A stretch of 64,000 bases of DNA from positions 24,962,642-25,026,641 of the forward strand of contig CM057167.1 of assembly GCA_029962745.1 (NCBI GenBank), given 5' to 3'. The position numbers and the translations under genes were made by a program. Numbering within the stretch: position 1 is the stretch's first letter; every line of letters starts with the position of its first letter. The notes below the pieces were generated by a model. It saw nothing but the letters and a program-made list of their open reading frames with translations, made no database searches and was not told the origin of the DNA. The stretch comes from Echinometra lucunter (lineage: Eukaryota; Echinodermata; Echinoidea; Camarodonta; Echinometridae). Below are positions 35,701-46,814 of this stretch, in pieces.

Positions 35701-38700
35701 TTTTCCAATATACTCTAGCCTGAGTTATCTCAGGAATAGTATCAACAGGTTAATCAATCACTTGCCAGGCTTTGGGTGGGTCAAGACACTGAGGGGGAAA
35801 ATGGGGGGGGGGGGGGGGGGGGGCAACAGTTTAACAAATAAGAAGGTACATGTAATTCATCAAGGGCAAATGTAGGACAGCATTGTAAGAGTTGATGCTG
35901 ATTTTGGTGGCCTGGACATTCTAATGAACAATATAGGCATTGTTGCAAAGGCTGTGGGCAAAATGTTTTCTTTTATTTCAGGGAAAGTCCACTCAGTGAT
36001 CAAGTTCGCTTAGATAAAGAGCATAAAATGATGTAAAAAGTTCAGTGAAAGTTGCTGAAAATCTGATGAAATGTAGTGATAAGAAAGCTATAAAGTATCA
36101 GAATGGCAAAATCTGCCAAATGTGTAATTATTCTTTTCATTTTTAGTACAGTGTATGACCCTTTGAATTCATTTACAGCCCACTAACTTTTTGTTCCATA
36201 GGTGAGTTGTTAACTGGTTTATATGCAACTAAAGCAGGTGTCATGGTATAATGGATCGTTCACTTGACTCTCAATCAAAACATTGAAGGTTCAAGTCCAA
36301 GCCTGGCACTAATGTCCTTTGATTATTCTCCACCAAAGTGTAATTGGGGACCTGATATACTAGACTGCTACATATCCAGCAGCTCAGCTATGACCGAGGT
36401 ATTAACTTTTTTATGCAAAAGCATGTAGGCACATAAGCACTACAAATTCTGATTATTGTTCTTGTTTATATATTGAAATCCCGCTTTTCCCTTTTCCTGT
36501 TTGTACAGGGTAATAACACACCAATGTCTGAACAAGCAGAAGGGACGATCAAGACCAACTACCATGGAGTACGTCTAATGACCAACATTTTTTTACCGAT
36601 TGTCAGGGATGGTGGCAGGTAAGACGCAGACGAAACATGTCTCACCCCAAAGTTTCTTGTCACCACTGGTTTGTTGTTGTTACTGGTACTTTGATTTGGC
36701 TTGCAAGTTTTAGTGAAAAAAATGGTGTTAAAATAGTTGTTTCACTGTTGAAAATGGATACGAGTGATAAAGGTGTGAAACAATTGTTGCAGAAAAGGAG
36801 TAGTACATGATAAGGCTAAGCTGCCTGTATGGTTAGCCTAATCTCCCTGTTGATCATAAGATCAAGGATATTAACAACAGAAGAGTCGTCCTTGGCCAAG
36901 GGCCAGACAGGAAGTGAACTGTGTAGGGCCAAATGATGCTGATTTTGCAACCGAACCATCACTAATCCAGCTGGACTTCACAGCTTATCCACTTCTCTTT
37001 CACTGCTATCACTCACAACAAAAACATGATAAAAGAAAACTACCCAAAATGACTCTTGTACCATTTTGTCACATCAGGGTTCATATGGGTCAGGGAATTT
37101 CTGGAAAGTCAGGGAATTGGAAATTATTTTTTCCAGAAGCAAAAAGTCAGGGAAAGTCAGGGAATTTGTCAGTTTCTTCTGGAAAGTCATGGAAAATCAT
37201 TTATTCAAGATATTTTTCATGTTAATAAATTCGCGCTCCAGCCAGCCTTGCATTCATGGCACTCAGATCAGCTTGAAACTCTTTTAATCAGCGCACTTTT
37301 TATGTAAGTTTATGTCACATATCATCGATCAGTCATGGAAATTTGCATTTTTCTGCCCTGGAAAGTCATGGAAAGTCATGGAATTTTGAAAATGTATAAG
37401 TGTATAAACCCTGCACATCAACATCATAAAGATAAATGCTTTAAAATGATTGGATTGAAGTGACAATCCATCCACAAGTATATAGGGGGAAAGGATCAGG
37501 GTCAGATCCAGCATCTAAGAAGGGGCTTTTCAGGTGTCTGTTTTACCTGAAATACTTGCTGATAACAATAACAACAAAAAAAGTCCTCTGCATTTTCAGG
37601 TGTCTATTTTACCCACCAAATTCACTGATGAGCAAAGAAAAAAAAAGGTCCCAAGTTTCAAAAGGGGGTGCCGCAACTGATTCGCCCGTGACCCCTGGAT
37701 TTGCCACCCCTGTTTGATAATTAGCCCGGTTAATATTTTCCCCCTTTGTTTTTACTTTATACTCCAGGTACAGTGCAGCATTGTTATGAAGAAAAACAAA
37801 TTGCTATCACAAAATGTCATGCAAATGATAGCCTGTGATTTCTTGGCAAGTGTCTCATTAGTAATACTAAAGTGTTATCAATAGAAGAAATTTTTATTAA
37901 TTAAGAAATACTAATAATAAAGAAATGCTAATGGTATTACTAACATGGTTCTTGCCGGTACATAACACCCATGGTTCCAATACCATGTGTAAAGGGTTTT
38001 GGACAAGGAAGAACCATGTGTAAAATTGCTGCACCATGCGTGGCAACAAGGGTAAAAAAAATATTGGAGTATATATTCCTAACAATAATGATAAATGTCA
38101 CAGATTGTTTTTTGCTTTTTGGCAATGTATTTTTACTTTTATGCCATTAGTAGACAACTCCTGCTTACCAAGAAGTATTTTTCATCCTTTTACTATAGCA
38201 TATACTGCCGCCACACCTAATTTTAGGTGTTATTCCGTAAAACTTCTGACACTTCCACGCTTTGCGCAGAGTGGGAACCGTGTGTGGATTTTTTTCTAGT
38301 GAGAACCCTGATTACTAATACTAATGTTTCTTTAGTAGTATTTCTTTACTTTTGAAACACTTGCAGTGAAGTCACAGGCTTTCATAACAATGTTCCAATG
38401 TAACGTGCCTCAAGTATTGAAAAGTTTTAAAAAGTAAAAAATATTGTCTTGACAAACTAAAACATAGCCTTTTCTCTAATATTGATTGTCTCATTACTTC
38501 ACTCATTTAAAAGCAGTTATATTAGCATACTTTTTTTTCATATTATGAATAGGTAACTTCTAAAAGAACAATTCTTTGAAATATCCAGTGGAAAAATTTG
38601 GCAGTCCATTTTTTTTAATGTGAGACTTCAGAGTGAAACATTAAATCAAAAGTAAATTTATTTGTATCTTCTCTTGAAGTGTAAAAGCGTAAGCCTTATC

Positions 38701-41700
38701 AAACATAGAAGTAAGTAGAATGAATCTTGTTTGAGAAGACTTTTTGAGGACTTTTTGTTTTTCGTGGTTTTTTAAAATGTTTTTGAATGTACCTTTACAA
38801 TAGGATTGTCCATGTAGCAAGTAAAGCAGCCCCAATGGCTTATTACAAGATGAGTGAAGAACTCCAGCAGAAATTCAAGGAGGCTTCAACCGAGCAAGGT
38901 ATGACGGATCTCATGAATGAATTCATCGAGTGAGTACTCCCAACTTCTTTCTAAATGCTAAGGCTCAAGTATTTTGATAATTTGAGGATTTATTCAATCT
39001 TATCCCCAATAATTTTGCAGAAATTTCCTTTGAATTTGTTTAAAACTTGAGATATGAAATGATATAAATATATTCTCAATATGTGTTCTGTGTCATGTAG
39101 AAAAATTTAATTTTTCCTTGCTTTTGATTTTTCTAAAGTCATGGTACGACTCTCCCTCATATGGGGAAATGGTATTCTTAATACTAAAAGTTGTGATTAT
39201 ATGTTTAGAAAATCTGTCATTTCCTTGCTGTTGATTTGTTTTGAAATCATATTAGCAAATTTCTTAATACTAGGTACTGTAAGAACAAAGCATTGCCAAA
39301 TATTGATGAGAAGTTTTTTAAGAGTCTATATACAAGGACTGTCCTGCATGCTATTTCCTTACAGTTGTATTTGAGGATGTATTAACTAGATTGGGGAAAA
39401 AATTATGTAATTTGAATATGTCATTTACCCATGTCACTTTGGAAAATATATCACAAGAGTGAAAACTTGTAACGAAGATTAAGCTAAAGCATTTCTCTTC
39501 AATTTCAATTTTCAATTCAAGACTTTATTTCAGACTTAACTGCACATAGCAGAGATCCATAAAATAAGGTTAACAAGATAAAAGATAAAAACTAATACAA
39601 GTAAATATAAAATTGAGAAAACACACACTGAATATATAATCTGCAATAGATAGAGAGAGAGAGAGGGGGGGGGGGGTGGAGTACAATACACAGGGTGCAT
39701 ACGGGTCAGGGAATTTCTGGAAAGTCAGGGAATTGGAAATTCTTTTTTCCAGAAGCAAAAAGTCAGGGAAAGTCAGGGATTTTGTCAATTTCTTCTGGAA
39801 AGTCATGGAAAATCATTTATTCAAGATATTTTTCATGTTAATAAATTTGCGCTCCGGCCAGTCTTGCATTCATGGCCCTCAGATCAGCTTTGAAACTCTT
39901 TTAATCAGCGCACTTTTTATGTAAGTTTTACGTCACATATCATCGATCAGTCATGGAAATTTGCATTTTTCTGCCCTGGAAAGTCATGGAAAGTCATGGA
40001 ATTTTGAAAATGTATAAGCATATGAACCCTGATACAAGATATACAAACAGACTGTGAACCATTTCCACCTTCTGTCAGCAGGCTACAGAGCCAAAATTTC
40101 CAAAGGTTCTGAAGAGTGCCTGATACTGCTAAACAATGGATGGACAACAGCTTTTATGATACAGTAGAATTGTCTACCCTCTGAATGAATTCAAGCATGA
40201 GATTTCTCAGTATAGCCTGACAGGCTGGAACGATTGAAGCGATTTGCACTGAAGTATCTGCAGAGCTGCCAACCCCAGTTGGGAAAAAATCCTATTCTTT
40301 ATTTCTTTTTATCCTATTTTCAAGCCCAAAATCCTATTTGTTTCAAATTTTGAAACATCCAACAGTATAAAGAATCATTCTTACAAGTTTCAAAAATCCT
40401 ATTTCAGTGGGAAAAATCCTATTCAGTGTCATATTCCCCTTAAAAATCCGACTAAATAGGATAAAATCCTACTAATTGGCAGCTCTGTATCTGGGTACCC
40501 TTAGCAACATTCTCATGGCATCATTATAGGCCACAGTAAGCCTCTGCATACTACTCTTCTTAAAATTACACCACAGATTTGCATTGGCATACACTATGAA
40601 CATGACGGACAAAGAAAGCGAACAAAATAAACAACCCCTCATTCTACCCTTCACAATGGTTCTGGTAGTCAAAAGAACATCCCTTCACTGCTATTGTCTA
40701 AAATATGTGGAACAGGTGTCACATGCATATTCACCTGGAACTACATGATTAAACATAATAGCTGTGAAGGGATGTTCTTTTGACTACCAGAACCATTGTG
40801 AAGGGTAGAATGAGAGGTTGTTTATTTTGTCCGCTTTCTTTGTCCGTCATGTTCATAGTGATATTCATAATAGCGGTACGTGCATGACTAACTATGAAGC
40901 TTCATTTACCAATTTGCAGGGCGACTAAGGTAGGAGACCACGTACAAAAAGGATGGCGAGACTGGGCATATGGGACCAGCAAACTGGGAGTGGTAGCCCT
41001 CACTAGAGTACAGGGTGAAAATGTGAGCAAGAATTCCAGCAAAAAAGATGTCCTCATTACTTGTGTGAGTGTAGCTCTCATTTTTTTCAAGATGTCTGTT
41101 TTTCAGGAATTCCGCAACAAAGTTTGGATAAATAATGACAGAAAGAATATTTGTGTCCCTTTACCTTTAGTAAAAATGTTTGTTAAACTCCAAATTATTG
41201 GTCACATGTTGACATGGTTATCAGAACTTTAAAATAATCTATCAATTTGTTTCAAAATGTATGAGCACCTTTCCATTCATATCTATAAACTTTATGAGCA
41301 ATGTTTATTAAGGAAAAAGAAAATCATGTTGATTTTTCCATCAAAATTCTATCTCCGGTAGCTTAGAAATAATCATGTATTATGTTACGTAGTGATTCTC
41401 TAACATTGCCTCTATTTTCCAGCTAGAATTCTTCTGAATTAGAGAATTATAGAATAATGCTCAAATTATAGAATTTATGACTAGTTCTATCAAAGGATTA
41501 CTGTGTCATAGTCAGTATACAATAAAGATTTATGGTAGACTTGAGTTTTATGATTTACAGAAAGTAAAGATCGTTTATTTTTCTCATGCCATCATCATAT
41601 TCTTTTCTTCACTTCTTGTCATCTTGCAGTGTTGCCCTGGCTATGTTGTAACCAACATGACAGCACATCATACCAGTGAGAATGCCAAGCTTAGGATCAC

Positions 41701-41839
41701 TCCAGACCAGGGGGCGGACACTCCAGTTTACTTATCTCTCCTTCCACCAGGCACAACCGACCCTCAGGGAAAGTTCTTTTCAAAGAGAACAGTGAAGAAT
41801 TTCTTTGAGGAGGACATCAGACCAATCACGTTCGACTAA
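32745..41839 (+). CDS. CBR1: carbonyl reductase [NADPH] 1-like, copy 4 (six exons, 292 aa)
   Basis: Plus-strand member of the cluster. Exons: 32745-32765 (MSQKVAV), 35371-35637, 36509-36618, 38804-38929, 40920-41064, 41630-41839 (stop TAA). All introns are GT..AG with the same phases as the other copies. TGSNTGIG at 9-16 and TAR at 36-38 are present, as are Asn113, Ser139, Tyr192 and Lys196 and the CCPGYV start of exon 6. The NNAG motif reads NNAA (89-92), a Gly-to-Ala change absent from the other copies. Exon 2 is almost the same as in copies 1 and 3, but exon 4 differs strongly. Intron 1 contains the 500-N gap, intron 2 an exon relic and a SINE, introns 3 and 4 several MITEs. Probably a working NADPH reductase; the effect of NNAA is unknown. 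Confidence 0.92.
33343..33842. other. assembly gap, 500 N
   Basis: A round 500-base run of N in intron 1 of copy 4. The sequence just right of it (33848-34080) is a diverged unit of the tandem repeat at 34202-34707, so the gap probably hides more of that repeat. Confidence 1.
34202..34707. mobile_element. 506-bp element with 11-bp TIRs and internal ~160-bp tandem units
   Basis: Starts TGTCTCGCCCA and ends TGGGCGAGACA. Inside, (GTCCGTC)n is followed by units containing TGCAAGACTCTCTTATGACA, GGCAACCAAACTTGGG and GGTCACATGGT, near 34300, 34463 and 34617. A further unit lies at about 33855 beyond the left TIR. Confidence 0.7.
35876..35953 (+). pseudogene. relic of a reductase exon 2 inside intron 2 of copy 4
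   Basis: In one frame these 78 bp encode DSIVRVDADFGGLDILMNNI then GIVAKA. This matches the 3' end of exon 2 in the four genes (DDIKAEHGGLDILVNNAGIAYK), including GGLDIL and NN-GI. It is preceded by an AG that could be an acceptor, but there is no GT donor after AAG, and the upstream 190 bp of the exon is not visible. It reads as an old decayed exon or remnant of another reductase gene. Confidence 0.75.
36236..36440 (+). mobile_element. tRNA-derived SINE, diverged
   Basis: A-box-like TGGTATAATGG (36244-36254) and B box GGTTCAAGTCC (36288-36298) at tRNA-like spacing. It then has a body with ATTGGGGACCTGATA, which recalls the GGGGACCTAAAG of the SINE at 20294. It lies in intron 2 of copy 4. 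Confidence 0.75.
37075..37413 (+). mobile_element. CAGGGTTC-family MITE, copy 1
   Basis: Left end CAGGGTTCATATGGGTCAGG; right end TAAACCCTG inverted. Target duplication CACAT at 37070-37074 and 37414-37418. The interior is many GGAAAGTCAGGGAA repeats. It lies in intron 3 of copy 4. Confidence 0.88.
37497..37711. mobile_element. possible hAT-like remnant
   Basis: CAGGGTCAGATCCAG at the left and CTGGATTTGCCACCCCTG at the right form an imperfect inverted pair around two TTCAGGTGTCT(G/A)TTTTACC repeats. No target duplication was identified. Confidence 0.4.
39691..40031 (+). mobile_element. CAGGGTTC-family MITE, copy 2
   Basis: Same ends and interior as 37075-37413. Target duplication ATACA at 39686-39690 and 40032-40036. 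It lies in intron 4 of copy 4, just after a (GA)n/poly-G run. Confidence 0.88.
40261..40487. mobile_element. 227-bp MITE, CAGAGCTGCCAA ends
   Basis: CAGAGCTGCCAA at the left and TTGGCAGCTCTG at the right. Flanking TATCTG at 40255-40260 and 40488-40493. The interior is built from AAAATCCTATT repeats. The termini fit the hAT type, although the visible duplication is 6 bp rather than 8. Confidence 0.78.
40592..40860. mobile_element. CACTA-like MITE, 269 bp, copy 1
   Basis: Nearly palindromic, with inverted repeats of about 100 bp starting CACTATGAACATGACGGAC. The 3-bp flank ATA is duplicated (40589-40591, 40861-40863). CACTA termini with 3-bp duplications define the EnSpm/CACTA type. It ends about 60 bp before exon 5 of copy 4. 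Confidence 0.85.
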
Positions 41840-41902
41840 GTTATGCTCCTGCCAATCGCATTCCCTACATGTAAATCTTATTTTTAAAAGTTGTGTACAC
41901 TT

Positions 41903-42355
41903 GGTTCTTACGGGTCAGGGAATTTCTGGAAAGTCAGGGAAGTCATAAATTTCTTCTGGAAAGTCAGGGAAAATTATTTGTTCAAGATGTTTTTAAAATG
42001 ACCTTTTATTTATTTGTGTAATTAACAGAGGGAATAACATTTTTCAAATGTATGCTTTCATGTGAGACCATTCAGTATTAAAGCCCTGAATTATCCTTCT
42101 TTGAACCAACCCCTTTATTTTTGTATACAGGTAGCACTGATACCAACAAGCTCCCCTCACAACTAAAGTATAAGTGTGTTTGACTGACCACATACACACT
42201 GGTTCTGAGGGGAGCTTGCTAGTATTGCGATGTGTATGTTTACACATTTTAAAAATAAACATGTAAGAATGGTCATGGAAATTTACAGTTTCCTGCTCTG
42301 GGAAGTCATGGAAAGTCAGGGAATTTTGAAAATGTGTAAGTGTAAGTGAATCCTG
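41903..42355 (+). mobile_element. CAGGGTTC-family element, diverged copy
   Basis: GGTTCTTACGGGTCAGGGAA at the left; GGAAAGTCAGGGAATTTTGA and GTGAATCCTGG at the right. The interior differs from the short copies. It begins about 65 bp past the copy 4 stop codon, likely in its 3' UTR. Confidence 0.7.
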
Positions 42356-43029
42356 GTACCGTTCTGGTAAGCCCTCGTAAACTCTGCTTCAGATTTCTTT
42401 GTATTTTTAGGATAGATGGCAAGATGCTAGCAAAACTAAGACTGACCACATACACACTGGTTCTGAGGGGAGCTTGCTAGTATTGCGATGATGTATGTTT
42501 ACACATTTTAAAAATAAACATGTAAGAATGGTCATGGAAATTTACAGTTTCCTGCTCTGGGAAGTCATGGAAAGTCAGGGAATTTTGAAAATGTGTAAGT
42601 GTAAGTGAATCCTGGTACCGTTCTGGTAAGCCCTCGTAAACTCTGCTTCAGATTTCTTTGTATTTTTAGGATAGATGGCAAGATGCTAGCAAAACTAAGA
42701 TGATGTAAATTTTTGTCCTTTTTCATGGGGAATATCAAACAAAAACTTGTTTTGATGCTGGGACAGGGACGTAAATGTCCAACGATGTTGACAAGTATCA
42801 CACAGTCGTTGCAGACATGTAAAACCCTGGTAAGCCCTCATAAACTCCACTTCAGATTTCTTTGTATTTTTAGGATAGATGGCAAGATGCTAGCAAAACT
42901 AAGATGATGTAAATTTTTGTCCTTTTTCATGGGGAATATCAAACAAAAACTTGTTTTGATGCTGGGACAGGGACGTAAATGTCCAACGACGTTGACAAAT
43001 ATCACACAGTCGCTGCAGACATGTAAAAC
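42183..43029. repeat. two consecutive tandem duplications (~258 bp and ~204 bp)
   Basis: ACTGACCACATACACACTGG occurs at 42183 and 42441, giving a 258-bp period that includes the right end of the preceding element. TGATGTAAATTTTTGTCC occurs at 42701 and 42905, giving a 204-bp period. Both units share GATTTCTTTGTATTTTTAGG. The units are nearly identical, so they are recent or an assembly effect. Confidence 0.88.
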
Positions 43030-44866
43030 CAGGGTTTATACACTTACATATTTTCGAAATTCCCTGACTTTCCATGATTTTCCAGAGCGATAAATGTGAA
43101 TTTCCATGATCATTTTACGCGCTGTATTTCTAAGTGCAACCAATATTTAAAAAACATTTTAACATTCATTTTCTGTCATTTTCTTCACCACACAAATTTG
43201 GTGCCATTATGCATACATCTTCCCTCAAGTGAATTCAATTTGAGGTTTTCGTTTGACATTCCCCTCAAAACTTCTACAACATTAACACAACGTTCTTGGC
43301 CCGTTTTGAGTACACGATTAACCGTTTACAAGCCCGATAAGATCTCTATATACGAGTAATAAAATTTCCACCAACTACTCGGATGTTCGGAAACATAACT
43401 TGAACTTCAGAGGGACCCTAAAGTGTGCAATTAAGAATAAAATCACAAATGTTTCCCTGTTTTAAAGTTTTAAGGTGATAAACTGATGTCAATTAGATGT
43501 CTATAATTCATGCCAGAATTTTGTTTTTGATCGCCAAGTTCTTACGGCTCGCACAGTGAAAACAAGCGTGTCCAAGTGTCCACATCATTCACCACGAGCT
43601 ATACACCAGAACTTATTCATGAGCAAATGAGCTCACATAATCAAGATAAAAACAATGTTTTTATCTTGAAATAATGAAGGCCCCAAATTGTGACAGAATA
43701 ATTATTCTTGAAGAGTGAAATGAATAAAAACAGACAGACATTCTGAACAAAAAAGAAACATTCATACTTGCAAGCAAGTGTTATTCCTTTAGTGATATGC
43801 CCTTGTTGACGATTTGTGATAGGGACTGAAATCATTTTAAGTTTGATTTCGAATCATGACCGCTCCGTGCGTGCATGGTATACGTTTCAATACGGAGATC
43901 ATATGCGTATCGCGTATCGGTACTTCACACTACACTTCCGGGTACAGCGCCACCTCTTGGCGACTGATGAATTCCTGAAGCATGACATAATGGCATGACA
44001 AGTCTAGATACCGATGAAATACCGAGCAATTTCTATTTTATTTGACCTGGATTTTTTGTTCGGACCTTTATAAAAAGAAGTAATCTGGGGGTGATTTACA
44101 ATTTCATGAAATACAGGGAGTGGTCGGCCGATAGGCAAAATGATAGTAGCAAGTTGTTGATTAACCATCCAATGGGCTTTCAAAATGAACGGCGGCAGCA
44201 ACACGAACTACCTAATTTGCATAAAAATGCGGACTTGCGGGGAGCAACCACGAGGCGTAGACATATCGGCGAGTAAGTGACCCGATTTTAGGGGGATTTT
44301 CCAAACGAATCGTGAGCAGCTTAGGCATAGTTTTGTACAAGAATATTATTTTTTTTGTGAATATTCTAAGGTAAAAATGCCTTCATAGAACTTTCTTATC
44401 AATATTAAGGCTCTAGCTCGATTCAATAGTAATCATATATTCGTGTCATTTCATGACTGATTCTTCGATCATGCAAAGAAATTCAGAACACAACATCAAC
44501 ATGTACAGTACAGTAGCATGCAGTTATACGAACATAAACACCATGGCACCCGCCACTTTGAACATTTTATACACAAGTTACACACACAGGCATCTCGCAG
44601 ATATGAAGGAAACAATAGACACAATGCAATATACGCGTAATTGTGGAATGGTCTCATGTGAAACAACACATTTTACAAATGTTATTTACTCAGTTAATAA
44701 CACAAATTAAAAGGGCCATCTTAACAAATGTCTCGAATAAATGATTTTCCCTGACTTTCCAGATGAAATTGACAAATTCCCTGACTTTCCATGACTTTTT
44801 GCTTCTGGAAAAAGTAATTTCAAATTCCCTGACTTTCCAGAAATTCCCTGACCCGTACGAACCCTG
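43030..44866 (-). mobile_element. CAGGGTTC-family, long member (1837 bp)
   Basis: Begins CAGGGTTTATACACTTAC and ends GTACGAACCCTG, with target duplication AAAAC at 43025-43029 and 44867-44871. Both termini match the short copies in reverse orientation, but about 1.6 kb of interior is extra. Frames inside are short and no transposase was recognised. It is either a less deleted relative or a short element with internal insertions. Confidence 0.8.
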
Positions 44867-44871
44867 AAAAC

Positions 44872-45046
44872 CCACACGATAAGCAGAATATAGCACTGTG
44901 CTCATTGTGTATGGAGCAGTTGGTTGGTTTTTAGATTGCGTTCCTTTCAGGTATTTACAATAATTCACCAGAAATCATGAATAGAATATCACATGATCTT
45001 GCGCATGTATCTTTTGATGCAAGGCAGACATTGTGAGAAACTATAT
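44872..45046. other. short unique stretch, resembles 54230-54400
   Basis: TTCCTTTCAG..TTACA and ATGTATC.TTTTGATGCAAG blocks resemble 54300-54390 next to another CAGGGTTC copy. No gene was seen. Confidence 0.35.
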
Positions 45047-45050
45047 TTAA

Positions 45051-45460
45051 CCCATTCGTGACAGAGGGTCCACATTTTGTGGTTTGGCCTAATATCTTTT
45101 GATGCAAAGCTCAAAAAATCATACCAAATACATGAGCAGAAAGAGCAAAAAATTCTACACATACTGTCCCTATTTTGGTTGCGTCACTATTCGTTGTTTG
45201 ATGCTGAAAATTTTTTAAAGGAAAATAAGCATTAAAATCCTTAAATTGGCAATGTGAGAGAATTTTTAAAATCACCGTTTTCCCCTGCAAATTGGGAAAT
45301 TTTTGACTTCTCATCATAATTTCTGTCAATTTATATTCATTTCAGATACATGACGTTTCATAAGAAAAATGTAGCAATAAAATAAAGAAGTTGGTGTTGC
45401 CAATTTTGAAGAATAAAAGCTGATCAAATTAGGCTTTAAATAATTCCTGTCACGAATGGG
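45051..45460 (-). mobile_element. piggyBac-like MITE, copy 2
   Basis: CCCATTCGTGACAG at the left, CTGTCACGAATGGG at the right, TTAA at 45047-45050 and 45461-45464. TTAA targets with CCC..GGG termini are the piggyBac signature. A further 33-bp direct repeat flanks it outside. Confidence 0.92.
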
Positions 45461-45688
45461 TTAATGCAAGGCAGACATTGTGAGAAACTATATTTAACCA
45501 GTTTCTTGTCGCTAGGTCTTTAGGGATACAGCAGGCCCCTAAAGCTCCGCCATTTTGTCCAGATCCATTAGAAGGCCGACCTAAGCAACCATCAATATTC
45601 ATGATTAAAAAAGAATTCATTTTGGAGGATGCTTCCAACTAATAGCATTTGTTTGTACGCGTTATGAAACATAACACACATCAGCTTA

Positions 45689-45957
45689 CACTGTGAACAT
45701 GACGGACAAAGCAAGGGGACAAAATAAACAACCCCTCATTCTACCCTTCACAATGGTTTTGGTAGTCAAAAGAACATCCCTTCACTGCTATTGTCTAAAA
45801 TATGTGGAACAGGTGTCACATGCATATTCACCTGGAACTACAGGATTAAACATAATAGCTGTGAAGGGATGTCCTTTTGACTACCAGAATCATTGTGAAG
45901 GGTAGAATGAGAGGTTGTTTATTTTGTCCACTTTCTTTGTCCGCCATGTTCATAGTG
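45689..45957. mobile_element. CACTA-like MITE, 269 bp, copy 2
   Basis: Same length as, and nearly identical to, 40592-40860. Target duplication TTA at 45686-45688 and 45958-45960. Confidence 0.87.
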
Positions 45958-46336
45958 TTACCGCATGCGCAGTTAATGCACAATAAATGCGCATTAAATC
46001 AAAGTGTCACAATAAAACTGATACGCGCAAAAGATACGAATAATGCATCAGCATTGTCGATATTATGGCGATAACGGGTGCTTATCGGTCCCTTCAAATG
46101 ATCCGAAAGAGGCGGGGCCTGATGCCATACGCGTAATGATATTCACACACGTGCTGCTTTTCGTCTAGTAAATTTATAATATGTCTACGGGATACAGTCA
46201 GGAATAGCATTGAGTTCAGGGTTGAAATCTGAAATCCACTTTTTAGTGTCAGATATTCATTGTGGAGTGAATACTGCCAGAGCTTGTGACATACCATCTT
46301 CCAGAAGTGTACTGTATACATCCAGTTTATCTACAG

Positions 46337-46806
46337 CAGTGCTTCTCAACCTTTTTTACCTCGAGGCCCATTTTGGCTATTAAATTTTTTTCGAGGCCCA
46401 CCTTCATTCTTAAAAATATTTTGAGGACCAACTCAAAGAATCTCAATGAGAAAAAAATCAAGAAAACGTGACAAAAGAAAACAGAACGAATTATGTGGTA
46501 ATTATCTGGACCACTACATTATATACATTACAAAATCCAACGTATATGTATGGTTGCAATAAATGAAAGACTGATATAATACTCCCATCCCAAATGTACA
46601 GAAATCTTCGAAAATTTTTAGCACATTGCATTGACGATAATCCACAACTGTTGATGTTATTTCAATATGGTTAATAAATTCAATTCAGTTTGGTGTTGAC
46701 AGTATTCAAGAATATCTTCTTAAATATTTTGGACTGACCTGGCGGCCCACCTGAGAAAGCTTCGCAGCCCACTGGCGGGCCGCGAACCACCGGTTGAGAA
46801 GCGCTG
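46337..46806. mobile_element. hAT-like element, 470 bp (CAGTGCTTCTCAACC ends)
   Basis: TIR CAGTGCTTCTCAACC and GGTTGAGAAGCGCTG; perfect 8-bp duplication ATCTACAG at 46329-46336 and 46807-46814. The termini resemble the Charlie group of hAT elements. No transposase was seen. Confidence 0.9.
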
Positions 46807-46814
46807 ATCTACAG

